DNA from: Seongchinamella unica
GTDB lineage: Bacteria > Pseudomonadota > Gammaproteobacteria > Pseudomonadales > Halieaceae
Direction of reading: 5' to 3'
Length of the DNA stretch: 64,000 bases
Assembly (NCBI RefSeq): GCF_004354085.1
Contig: NZ_SMSE01000004.1
Coordinates: forward strand, 413,257 to 477,256
Under the pieces are notes generated by a model, which had not been told where the DNA came from, ran no database searches, and saw only the letters and a list, made by a program, of their open reading frames with translations. The position numbers and the translations under genes are program-made. Below are positions 18,337 through 26,971 of this stretch, piece by piece; the first letter of the stretch is position 1; every line of letters begins with the position of its first letter.

Positions 18337-18687
18337 AGCACTCCGTTTTCTCGTGCAGATGGATTAGGGGAAACATTATAGGCGCCGCGCGGACAAAGCA
18401 AGAGAAGCTCTCGGCTCACTGGCGGGCATTGCTGGTCCTCTCGTGGACTGTAAAAAACTAGTACTGTGTCGTTTTTTTTTAAGAAGACGATAGAGAGGCG
18501 GTCCCACCATCTAGACACCTTAACTACAGTCTAGATATAGCAAATAGTTTTGCAGGGCGCGCAACATTAAGTATGCACATCTTCCAGCCCGCGAGGTGAC
18601 TGTTGGCCTGGTGAACGTCGATGGGCTATCTTTACTATGCAAATCTTCCGGGTTTGCCATGACACTCAAAGCCCTGGGGGCACAGAG
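18337..18687. other. Divergent promoter region of porin operon and AraC gene
   Basis: About 350 bases separate the porin and AraC starts. The stretch contains an AT-rich part with a run of nine T near 18471-18480, the inverted repeat described at 18509-18536, and no supported coding region. Both promoters probably lie here. Confidence 0.6.
18509..18536. promoter_or_regulatory. Inverted repeat ATCTAGA-N14-TCTAGAT, candidate operator
   Basis: Two perfect 7-bp complementary half-sites (18509-18515 and 18530-18536) have centres 21 bases apart, two turns of helix. The position between the porin operon and the AraC-family gene suits binding by that regulator or another dimer. Confidence 0.4.
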
Positions 18688-19644
18688 ATGACAGAGCACC
18701 CGAAAATAATAAACACCTGGCGCAGTGACCATTGCCCGCTATATTCACCCAAGGACCTTGGCCTGAATGTGCGTGAAGAAGCCATCGTGCAGTTGCGGCC
18801 GGGGGATTTCACAGTGGATGTGTCGGTCGCCAGCTCGGAAAACGTGAGCCTGGTATCGGTCGCGACCGCTGTGGATTCAGTCGGCGTCACGGTGCTTGAC
18901 CCGGGCTACACGGCCTTCGCGCTCCCGGTGTCCTGGTCCGGCGAATACCTCGTCAACGGCGAGTCGGCCAGTGCGTCCAACCTTTACATGCCCGGCGAGC
19001 ACGACAGCTTTCACCTGCGCTCCAAAAGCCGCCTGACACAGGGTGTGATTGTTCCGCGACTGGCCTTCACCTCGACGGTCGCCGCGCTGCGCGGCGTAGA
19101 CCTCGAGGACGTCGAGCTGAGCGCAAGGGTATTGCGCATGCACCCCAAGGCGGGAGCAATGATCAGGGCGCGAATCGCAGCAATCCTCAACGAAGTGATG
19201 GGCAGCAAACGCCCGCGCCGGACAGCCCTGGAGCTAGAAGAAGAGATCCTGGGGTTGATGGCCGAGGCCTATGTTGGCGCTCGACAAAGCCCGAGGGGGC
19301 GGGTCAGGAGGACAGATCGTATCGTCCGGCTGGCTGAAGAACGGTTCATGGCCGCCGAGGGTGGGCCGCTATCCCTGGCCGACATCTGCATGGCCGCCGG
19401 CGTCAGCAAAAGCGCCGTGTACACGGCGTTTGATCGCGTCTGTGGTGTGTCGCCATTGGCCTACTTTCACAAACGCCGACTGACCGATGTGCGATCGAAA
19501 CTTGTCAACGGCGCGCCCAGGCGCGGTTTGGTCAAGCAGACCGCACTGGAGGCGGGATTGTCGGAACTCGGCCGCTTCGCGGGGGAATACCGCGAGCTGT
19601 TTGGCGAGCTGCCTTCGACAACCCTTAACCGCCAGCCTCCCTAG
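18688..19644 (+). CDS. AraC-family transcriptional regulator
   Basis: The 318-residue product (from ATG at 18688; an upstream ATG at 18637 is possible) has an N-terminal AraC-binding-like domain (~residues 20-190) and a C-terminal double helix-turn-helix (~220-310: LSLADICMAAGVSKSAVYTAFDRVCGVSP). The second helix-turn-helix (TALEAGLSELGRFAGEYRELFGELPSTTL) matches the AraC signature. It is divergent from the porin-amidohydrolase operon and probably controls it. The ligand is unknown. Confidence 0.83.
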   Translation: MTEHPKIINTWRSDHCPLYSPKDLGLNVREEAIVQLRPGDFTVDVSVASSENVSLVSVATAVDSVGVTVLDPGYTAFALPVSWSGEYLVNGESASASNLYMPGEHDSFHLRSKSRLTQGVIVPRLAFTSTVAALRGVDLEDVELSARVLRMHPKAGAMIRARIAAILNEVMGSKRPRRTALELEEEILGLMAEAYVGARQSPRGRVRRTDRIVRLAEERFMAAEGGPLSLADICMAAGVSKSAVYTAFDRVCGVSPLAYFHKRRLTDVRSKLVNGAPRRGLVKQTALEAGLSELGRFAGEYRELFGELPSTTLNRQPP

Positions 19645-19794
19645 CCTGCGGGCGAGACTATCGACACAACAACCAGCGCGAACATCTGGCCCGAAAAACC
19701 ACTTCTGTCGCAGTAGACAGTTGGCCGTCACTATCCGAACGTTGCATCAGTAACAGCGCTGACAACCAAACCGGGCTACCTTTCGAAAGCGCAA

Positions 19795-19837
19795 ATGCCG
19801 CTTGACCAGGAAAATCATTTTCCTGGTCAAGCGGCAT
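19795..19837. terminator. Perfect 20-bp stem-loop between convergent AraC and TonB-receptor genes
   Basis: Arms of 20 bases are perfectly complementary around a TCA loop. No long T-tract follows, but the loop-proximal stem is A/T rich. Its place between two convergent stops indicates a bidirectional transcription barrier or 3'-end protecting structure. Confidence 0.6.
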
Positions 19838-19861
19838 CCTTACGCCTTGTTCGGGACCGCC

Positions 19862-22132
19862 CTAGAAGAAGTTGTAGGTGACCTCGAGGCCATAGCGCCG
19901 ACCGGGATTCAGTGGTGAAAAGCTGCCACCCAGGGGCACCCCGCCCAGATCTGCCGGCAGCGGTGTTATGCCACCAAAGCTGGCCTCGTCCAAGAGGTTG
20001 CGTCCATACAGGGAAAACACCCAGTGTCCATCGTTGGAGTACAGGTCCAACCCGGCGTCGACCATATCGATGTCCTCGGCATAGCCCAGGTTGTTATCGG
20101 TATAGGCGTACTCATCGCGGTAAGACCAGGTGGCACGGGAGGTCAGGTAACCCCAGTCACCGATCGTCAGGTCGTGTGACAGGCCAAGACTCCAGGTGAG
20201 CTCCGGTGCACGGGGCAGTTCGAGGGCTTTGTCCCCTCCGTCCACCACGCCGTCGCCGTTCAGGTCGAAGCGTACCTTGTCATAGCTGGCATCGGTGTAA
20301 CCGATGGAGGCCAACAGGATCAGGTTCTCCGTCAGGCTGAAGGTGCCATCCACCTCGACGCCCCAGATAGTAGTATCCGCAGTATTCTTGATCAGCTGGA
20401 GCACGCCGGAGCTCTCGCTCGGCAGGTTGACCTCACGCTGCTGGTCATCGATCTGGCTGTAGAAAACGGCGGCGTTGAGACGGCCCCAGTCCTGGGTGGA
20501 CTTGTAGCCGAACTCATAATTGTTTACTTCCTCCTCATCGAAGGGCCCCGGTGCTTCGGTGGGGTCGGTATTACGCAGGTTGTAGCCACCGGAGCGGTAC
20601 CCGCGAGTCCAGTGGGCGTACAACTGGCTGTCGTCGTTGAGCAGGTAAGACACGCCCAGCTTGGGTGCCCAGTTATCCCAGCTCTCGTCATCGACAAAGT
20701 CAAACGGGCAGGAGGGGCCATCGACAATATTGCACGGCGAGTTGACGTTCAGGTTCAACGAGGCGATCTTCACGTCTTTTTCTTCGGAGCTGTAGTTCAC
20801 ACCGGCGGTCAGGGTCCAACTCTCGTTCAACTCGTAATCGACCTGGGCAAACACGGTGTAGCTCTCTACCTGGTAATTGCCGCCGCCGTCCTGGGTCAGC
20901 GCCGGCGCGACACCGCCGGTAGCAATGCCCAGCAGGTTTCGACGTTCGTGGTACAGCAGGTCGTGATCGAAGTAAAACCCGCCCACCGTGACATTGGCTC
21001 GTTCCGCGAGGTAGCCGTTATAGCGAAGCTCAAAGGTATTCTGCTCCGAATCCATCCAGGCCGGCGCATGGAAGAGCCACACGGGCTGTGAGTCGATATC
21101 GCTCATGGTTTCCGACTGAAATTCACGGTAACCGTAAATGGCGGTGATGGTACCGTCGCCAAAGTCCACGTCCCGGTTATATTCCGCGGTAAAGAAGTTG
21201 GTTTCATTGATCTGAAACCCTTCCTCATCAATCGAGTAATCGAAGCTGTCCTTGTCAAAATTTTCGGGGGTCCCGGGCACACCCGTTCCCGTCAGGTGTG
21301 TCTGTCCTGCGGGTCCGTCACCATCGGCATCGCTGTATTCGTAGCGCAGGGTCAGCTCATTTCTGTCACCGGGCGTCCACACCAGGGTTCCCCTGGCCAT
21401 TTTCTGTTCGATGCCGCCATGATCATTGCCGGTCGCCAGGTTTTCAAACCGGCCCTCGTCATCGTTGTAATACACCACCAGTCGAGCGGCCAGGTTATCG
21501 GAGAGCGGACCACCCACGGCGCCCATGAGGTAGGAGTTGGTGCCACCTTCCTCGCCAATGTCTGCGGCAACCCTCACCGAGGCTTCCAGTTCGTCACCCG
21601 GCTTCTTGTTGTTGATCAATACCGCGCCGCCGGTCACATTACGGCCGAACAGCGTGCCCTGTGGGCCCCGCAGCACTTCGACGCTCTCCACGTCGAACAT
21701 GTCAAAAATAACGCCCCAGTTCATCCCCAGGTAAACGCCGTTACTGAATACGCCTACCGTCGGGTCGATAGAAGGTATCGAGCTGGCAATACCCAGACCC
21801 CGGATTGAGAAGTTGGCGACACCGCGAACGGTTCCGGAATCTTCCAGTGACACATTGGGCATGCCAACGGACATATTGCTCAGATCCCGGATTTTCAGCG
21901 CCTCGACCTGATCCGAGTTGAATGCGGTGACTGACAACGGCACATCCTGGGAGCTCTCTTCCCGTTTGCGCGCTGTGACCGTGACTTCCTCCAGCATGGT
22001 CGCAGCACTGCCTCGGGGCTGGTCACCCTGCGCCACGGTCGGCAAGGCCAACCCGGTCAACAGGGTGGCGCCAATGGCAGCGGCAAGCGGCTTCAGGTTG
22101 CGCGGTTGCGCGGTTTTCTCGATACCGGTCAT
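19862..22132 (-). CDS. TonB-dependent outer-membrane receptor
   Basis: The 756-residue protein has a signal peptide (LLTGLALPTVAQG), a TonB box (EEVTVTARKREE, ~49-60), a plug domain (~60-175; VEVLRGPQGTLFGRNVTGGAV is its end) and a 22-strand barrel with a terminal aromatic (YGLEVTYNFF). It is of the type that imports siderophores, vitamins or, in marine bacteria, plant- and algal-derived compounds; the substrate is not readable from sequence. Context (AraC regulators, YkvI-like transporter, deacylases and a D-amino-acid transaminase) hints at amino-acid derivatives. A GGGAGA ribosome binding site precedes the ATG. Confidence 0.9.
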   Translation of the reverse strand: MTGIEKTAQPRNLKPLAAAIGATLLTGLALPTVAQGDQPRGSAATMLEEVTVTARKREESSQDVPLSVTAFNSDQVEALKIRDLSNMSVGMPNVSLEDSGTVRGVANFSIRGLGIASSIPSIDPTVGVFSNGVYLGMNWGVIFDMFDVESVEVLRGPQGTLFGRNVTGGAVLINNKKPGDELEASVRVAADIGEEGGTNSYLMGAVGGPLSDNLAARLVVYYNDDEGRFENLATGNDHGGIEQKMARGTLVWTPGDRNELTLRYEYSDADGDGPAGQTHLTGTGVPGTPENFDKDSFDYSIDEEGFQINETNFFTAEYNRDVDFGDGTITAIYGYREFQSETMSDIDSQPVWLFHAPAWMDSEQNTFELRYNGYLAERANVTVGGFYFDHDLLYHERRNLLGIATGGVAPALTQDGGGNYQVESYTVFAQVDYELNESWTLTAGVNYSSEEKDVKIASLNLNVNSPCNIVDGPSCPFDFVDDESWDNWAPKLGVSYLLNDDSQLYAHWTRGYRSGGYNLRNTDPTEAPGPFDEEEVNNYEFGYKSTQDWGRLNAAVFYSQIDDQQREVNLPSESSGVLQLIKNTADTTIWGVEVDGTFSLTENLILLASIGYTDASYDKVRFDLNGDGVVDGGDKALELPRAPELTWSLGLSHDLTIGDWGYLTSRATWSYRDEYAYTDNNLGYAEDIDMVDAGLDLYSNDGHWVFSLYGRNLLDEASFGGITPLPADLGGVPLGGSFSPLNPGRRYGLEVTYNFF

Positions 22133-22154
22133 GTTATTTCTCCCGTCGATTTAT

Positions 22155-22174
22155 AGTTCTGTATAAGTTCTGTA
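22155..22174. promoter_or_regulatory. Direct repeat AGTTCTGTA x2 (11-bp period) upstream of TonB receptor
   Basis: The nonamer AGTTCTGTA occurs at 22155-22163 and 22166-22174, one helical turn apart, 23-42 bases before the receptor ATG. On the minus strand the same stretch contains promoter-like TTTTAC...TATAAA with 16-bp spacing, so a regulator bound here would affect transcription of the receptor. Confidence 0.35.
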
Positions 22175-22420
22175 AAAATTTTGCAGCCACAGGTGAACGA
22201 TTCACTGGGTCTGCTGTCGAATTAACTGCTAGGCCGCATTCCGTGCGGAATGGCCGACGTCCTGTCGTTATTTCAAATTTCAACCATGCACGATAGTAAT
22301 CACGGAGTCACCGCATTAATTGTTATTTTGTGTCAACGTATAGACATTGCGTGCCATAGCGACCCTTCCCGGGGCAACCCTATCCGGTACGGCGCGCGAA
22401 ACCCTGAACGCGAACAAGCA

Positions 22421-23506
22421 TCAAACACCTGCCCGACTGCGGGCCTGCTTGACCAGCATGCACACAATCAGCAGCAAGCCGAAATAACCCACGGTCGGGT
22501 AAATAAGATTCACCAGTTTGTCGAAAGGCAGGAGTTGACAGGCGAAAAACCCGGACACTGAAAGCGCCAGCGCCAGCCACTTGTAGCGGCGACTGCCATC
22601 GGGGGTGAACCGCACCAACACAATCCACAGTACCGGTGCGGTGGTGGTGAATATGCCGGCCAGCACGACCCAGGCGAATAATGGAGTCAGTGCCGGCAAG
22701 GCGCTGTCCACCAGGTACAGCATGGGTATGAGACGACCATTGATTTCGGGCAACAGGCTGATAAATGCCAAGGTCGCCACACCGAGTGCCGCGGCGTATA
22801 CGAGTGGGCCGAGTATGCCGGCGACAATCAAATCTTTCCTGTTGTCGACGGTGGCTCCCACTGCAGGCAGGAAGCTGAACAGGCCATAAACATTCAATGC
22901 CGTGTAGAGCAGTCCCGACATCCACCAGGTCTGCGAAGCGCGAAGCATCTCCAGCCCTGGGATCGTCGCCGCCCCCGATGCCACCGCCCCTGGCTCCTTT
23001 AGCAGGACTGTTACCGCAACATAAATGACGAATAACGCCAGTAGCGGCCCGATTGCACCGATGATGTCGATCAGTTCATGTAAACCAAAAAACAGGCTGA
23101 CAAGGACCACCAAGGCCATCAGGCCACTACCCACATACACCGGGACGCCGTATTGCTCATGCAGCACTGAGCCTGCGCCCGCCAACATGAGGGCGTAAAT
23201 ACTGAACAACAGAAGGATCGTGTACCAGGAGAACAGGCGCCCCAGCGTATCGCCGGCAAAATAGCGGAATACCTCGTCGACGTTCTGGAAACGCTGGTCC
23301 TGCCCGACAAGCAAAAGAGTGATGGAAAGGTAGGCGGCCAGGACCAGGAAAACGATCACCGCTGCGACACCCGCAATGCCGGAGGACGCGAAGAACTGCA
23401 TCACTTCCTGCCCGGTTGCGAACCCGGAGCCGAACAGGAAAGCGATAAAAGCCCCGGTGATCTTCAACACCGATAGCGGCGATACGTTGGGCGACGGTGC
23501 TGGCAT
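22421..23506 (-). CDS. YkvI-family multi-pass membrane protein, likely transporter
   Basis: The 361-residue product has about ten hydrophobic segments, beginning with ITGAFIAFLFGSGFATGQEVMQFFA, which resembles the YkvI family of the APC superfamily. These are predicted secondary transporters of unknown substrate. The start used is the ATG at 23506; a TTG at 23521 would add five residues. It lies between the TonB receptor and an AraC gene, divergent from the latter, so a role in inner-membrane uptake of the same compounds is plausible but unproved. Confidence 0.7.
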   Translation of the reverse strand: MPAPSPNVSPLSVLKITGAFIAFLFGSGFATGQEVMQFFASSGIAGVAAVIVFLVLAAYLSITLLLVGQDQRFQNVDEVFRYFAGDTLGRLFSWYTILLLFSIYALMLAGAGSVLHEQYGVPVYVGSGLMALVVLVSLFFGLHELIDIIGAIGPLLALFVIYVAVTVLLKEPGAVASGAATIPGLEMLRASQTWWMSGLLYTALNVYGLFSFLPAVGATVDNRKDLIVAGILGPLVYAAALGVATLAFISLLPEINGRLIPMLYLVDSALPALTPLFAWVVLAGIFTTTAPVLWIVLVRFTPDGSRRYKWLALALSVSGFFACQLLPFDKLVNLIYPTVGYFGLLLIVCMLVKQARSRAGV

Positions 23507-23704
23507 GTGCTTTAACCCCAACTGGGAATGTGCTGATGCCGGGACGCCAGCTCACTCAGCCCTGACTACCCGGAACGTCACCTCAGTGTAGAAAAACTCC
23601 CGCGCCGGGCATTGTTAATACGGGCCAAGGATTTGATAATATGTGTCAACCAGCAGCAGCTTAGCCGAGTTCAACGACCTGCCGGCACTCGGTTGGAGAA
23701 GAAG

Positions 23705-24739
23705 ATGGCCATTCAGCAAACAGCGCCGACGCGTATACCCAACTATCGACGTGTTCATGATTCCCTGCAGCAGTTGGGCGTGAATACCGATTCCCTGTAT
23801 CGCTCCCTGCACATCCGCGAGGAAGACTTCGACGACGACAGCGCCGGCGTGACCATGGCTGCGCACCTGGAATTGCTTAATCGCGCCGCGGAACAGCGCA
23901 AAGACCCCTACCTGGGGATTTCCATGGCGCGAACCCGGGATGTGGCCAACCTCGGTGTCGTGGGCTACATGGTCCGCAGCGCACCGGATTTCGGCCGTTC
24001 GCTGACGATTGTTGACAGCTATCTCGAGCTGGTGACTCCCGGCGCCCGCTGCGGCCTTCTCAATCACGGGGATTCCAGCACCTGGACCTACGATGTAGAT
24101 GGTTTTTCGCCCGACCAGTGCCGGCATGAAGTGGAGATGACCTTGATGCAATTCGTCAATGCCATCCGGGAATTGCTTTCCCTGCCCGACTGGCGCCCGC
24201 TGGAAACCTGCTTCAGACACGCCCCCCCCGAAGATGCCGACCCGGTCCGGGCAGCCTTTTCGGAGCGGCTGACCTTCCATCACAGTTTCAATGGCGTGAG
24301 TTTCCCCACCGGGTTCCTCGCCATGCAAACCAGTGACTCGGACCCCCAGCTGCTGCATGTACTGGAACAGCAGGTACAGCGCTCGATCTCGCAACTCAAG
24401 CGAGGTAGCAACCTGCGGGACCGCATCAGCTTCCTGATTTCGTCACAGATTGGACAGACGGAGATTTCTGCGGAATCATTAGCAGCCAGTCTCGGCATGA
24501 GCCGACGCACCCTGCACAGGCGCCTGGCAGAGCAGGAAACCAGCGTGGGGCAATTGCGCGATTTCGTGGTCTTCCAGATTGCCAAGGAGGTCCTGCTCAC
24601 CACCTCGGTCAGCATCACCCAACTGGCGCAACAACTCGGTTACTCTGATGCCAGCGCCTTCGACCGGGCCTTTAAGCGGCTCAGTGGACAAACGCCACAG
24701 ACCTTCCGCCGGGACCCGGGAAATCAACCCAACCCGTGA
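23705..24739 (+). CDS. AraC-family regulator with OruR/ArgR-like N-terminal domain
   Basis: The 344-residue protein has the Arabinose_bd-type N-terminal domain (residues ~20-200, NYRRVHDSLQQLGV) typical of OruR/FeaR-like activators of amino-acid use and a C-terminal AraC double helix-turn-helix (~250-335: ESLAASLGMSRRTLHRRLAE, TQLAQQLGYSDASAFDRAFKR). GGAGAAG before the ATG at 23705 fixes the start; an upstream TTG frame is rejected. It is transcribed toward the D-amino-acid-transaminase-like gene and probably controls it and/or the divergent transporter. Confidence 0.85.
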   Translation: MAIQQTAPTRIPNYRRVHDSLQQLGVNTDSLYRSLHIREEDFDDDSAGVTMAAHLELLNRAAEQRKDPYLGISMARTRDVANLGVVGYMVRSAPDFGRSLTIVDSYLELVTPGARCGLLNHGDSSTWTYDVDGFSPDQCRHEVEMTLMQFVNAIRELLSLPDWRPLETCFRHAPPEDADPVRAAFSERLTFHHSFNGVSFPTGFLAMQTSDSDPQLLHVLEQQVQRSISQLKRGSNLRDRISFLISSQIGQTEISAESLAASLGMSRRTLHRRLAEQETSVGQLRDFVVFQIAKEVLLTTSVSITQLAQQLGYSDASAFDRAFKRLSGQTPQTFRRDPGNQPNP

Positions 24740-24897
24740 GGGGCGGTCGTCAGGTGCGTATTCAACCGCCGCGCGCCTGGCCGGCCAAAATGACCTGTAA
24801 TGTCTGTTCTGTGACACAAAATGCCAATTCGGGGGAGATCAGCCGCCCTATCATCGTCAGTTTCCTGAACACAGAATATCTACAACGAGGCACGTTC

Positions 24898-25755
24898 ATG
24901 ATTGTCTACTTAAACGGCGAGTACATTCCTGCAGAAGAAGCCACCATATCGCCTTTCGACAGGGGCTTTCTGTTTGGCGACGGCATCTACGATGCCCTGC
25001 CCTCCTACAATGGCAAACTGGTGGGCATGCAGTTACACCTGGACCGCATGACCAACGGCCTTGAAAATATCGGTATAGAAAACCCGCTGAGTGATGACCA
25101 GTGGCGGGAAATTGCGGCAAGGCTGATCAGCGAACAGGACAGCCCGAACGTGGGTGTCTATTTCCATGTGACACGCGGCAACGAGGGGCGACGCTTCCAC
25201 GGTTTCCCGATCGGCATCAAACCGACAGTGCTGGCCATGGCGGCGGCGATTCCTCCGCCGCCCACCCCCGAACGAGATAAACAGGATGGCCTCAAAGTGT
25301 CATCGTCCCAGGACCTGCGCTGGCAGCGCTGTAACATCAAATCGACCGCCCTGCTGGGCAACGTGCTGCACTTCCAGGAAAGCTACGCCAGTGATCTGGA
25401 CGAAACCATTCTCTACAACGCCGCAGGCGAACTGACCGAAGCCAGCGCCTGTAACGTATTCATCGTGAAAGACGGTGTTGTGGCGACACCGCCGCTGGAT
25501 CACCAGATCCTCCCCGGCATCAGTCGCCATATAGCGATCGAGGCGATGCGGGCCGAGGGCTCGATTCCCGTCGAGGAACGCGTCATCTCGATGGACGAGG
25601 TACGCCAGGCCGATGAAGTCTGGGTGAGCAGTTCTTCCAAACTCATCACTCCGGTGATCGAACTGGATGGCAAGCCTGTAGGTGACGGGATGGTCGGACC
25701 GGTGTGGGAAAAGGCGATCAAGCTTTATCTGGCGGCGATGTACGACTACCCGTGA
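24898..25755 (+). CDS. Class IV aminotransferase, D-amino-acid transaminase type
   Basis: The 285-residue product matches the length of bacterial D-amino-acid transaminase (about 283). It has the FDRGFLFGDGIYD opening of the family, the PLP Lys in CNIKSTALLGNVL, and the SNVFIVK-like ASACNVFIVKDG region and PGISRHIAIEAM. The enzyme exchanges amino groups between D-amino acids and 2-oxo acids. The start is the ATG at 24898 with GAGG upstream; an open frame back to 24736 encodes unrelated sequence. Branched-chain aminotransferase or aminodeoxychorismate lyase are other class IV outcomes, but the D-specific pattern is closer. Confidence 0.82.
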   Translation: MIVYLNGEYIPAEEATISPFDRGFLFGDGIYDALPSYNGKLVGMQLHLDRMTNGLENIGIENPLSDDQWREIAARLISEQDSPNVGVYFHVTRGNEGRRFHGFPIGIKPTVLAMAAAIPPPPTPERDKQDGLKVSSSQDLRWQRCNIKSTALLGNVLHFQESYASDLDETILYNAAGELTEASACNVFIVKDGVVATPPLDHQILPGISRHIAIEAMRAEGSIPVEERVISMDEVRQADEVWVSSSSKLITPVIELDGKPVGDGMVGPVWEKAIKLYLAAMYDYP

Positions 25756-25880
25756 TATGACCAAGGGCTGCCCGAGCCACTGTCCGCCGGGTTCGGCGAC
25801 AGAAATCCGGCATTGTTTGGCCTAATAACGCCGAATCAGCGTCCTGCGGTTGTAGCTGGTTAGATAAGGATGGTAGCTGA

Positions 25881-26909
25881 ATGTTTGATCACCCCGAATT
25901 TGATAATCATGAACGCGTAACCTTTGTCCGTGACCAGGCCAGTGGCCTGCGGGCCATTAACGCCATCCACCGGACCCGCTCGATCGGCGCAGGCGGCGGC
26001 GTTCGGTTTCGCACCTACAACAGCGAACAAGAGGCTCTGACTGACGTTCTCAGGCTGTCCCGCGCCATGACCTACAAGCTGGCCTTGTCGGGTTTGCCCC
26101 ACGGCGGCGCCAAGACGGTGATTATTGGCGACCCGAGGACCGAGAAGACACCCGAGTTGCTGAAAGCGTTTGGCCGTTATGTCGACAGCCTGGAGGGCGT
26201 CTATACCTGTGCCCCCGATGTGGGCACAACAACAGAGGACATGGACACCATTGGCGAGGTCTGTAGATTCGTCCTCGGCAAGTCTGACCAGGGGGGCAAT
26301 ACCTGCGTTCCCACCGCACTGGGTGTTTTCAACGGCCTGCGCGCCGTGGCAAGCCATGTATTTGGGTCTGACGATTTAACGGGCCTGCGAGTCGCAATAC
26401 AGGGCGCCGGTGGTGTCGGAGCACACCTCGCCGGGCACCTGGCTGACGCCGGAGCCGAGATTCTGATCGCTGATATAGACACCGCCGCGGCTGAAGACAC
26501 CGCCGCCAGGACCGGCGCGACCGTGGTCGGGTGCGATGAGATCCTGTTTGCCGACGCTGATATCCTGTCGCCTAACGCCCTCGGCGCCGTGTTCGATAAA
26601 GAAAGCATTGCGCGCTTGAAGGTCAAAGCCATTTGTGGCGGCGCCAACAACCAACTGGCCGGGCCAGAAGATGGCGATCGCCTGCGAGACCGCGGTATCA
26701 CCTGGGCGCCGGATTACCTGGTCAATGCCGGTGGGGCTATAGCCGCCGCAGCCATGGCCGGTGTCTTCAGCGATGACGAGGCGCACGCCAAAATTGACAA
26801 TATCTTCGCAACCACCCGGGAGATTCTGGCGCGCTCAGCGAATCACAAGGTCTCTCCGGATGTCGCCGCGGCTGCTTTTGCACAGGAATTGCTGGCAAAA
26901 GCACCCTGA
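25881..26909 (+). CDS. Glu/Leu/Phe/Val dehydrogenase family (leucine-dehydrogenase-like)
   Basis: The 342-residue protein has the N-terminal substrate domain with the catalytic lysines in MTYKLALSGLPHGGAK, then the Rossmann segment VAIQGAGGVGAHLAGHL and the PDYLVNAGG motif near the C-terminus. It fits NAD-linked leucine/phenylalanine/valine dehydrogenases, which oxidatively deaminate amino acids to 2-oxo acids. It is shorter than typical leucine dehydrogenase (about 364), and the usual GGGKA is GGAKT here. It follows the transaminase-like gene by 125 bases. Substrate is unproved. Confidence 0.82.
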   Translation: MFDHPEFDNHERVTFVRDQASGLRAINAIHRTRSIGAGGGVRFRTYNSEQEALTDVLRLSRAMTYKLALSGLPHGGAKTVIIGDPRTEKTPELLKAFGRYVDSLEGVYTCAPDVGTTTEDMDTIGEVCRFVLGKSDQGGNTCVPTALGVFNGLRAVASHVFGSDDLTGLRVAIQGAGGVGAHLAGHLADAGAEILIADIDTAAAEDTAARTGATVVGCDEILFADADILSPNALGAVFDKESIARLKVKAICGGANNQLAGPEDGDRLRDRGITWAPDYLVNAGGAIAAAAMAGVFSDDEAHAKIDNIFATTREILARSANHKVSPDVAAAAFAQELLAKAP

Positions 26910-26971
26910 CGGCCTTGGCCGATCAAGGCGAACAGTAACAGAGCCGTTCCGGGCTGATCAGGACCCTTCCG

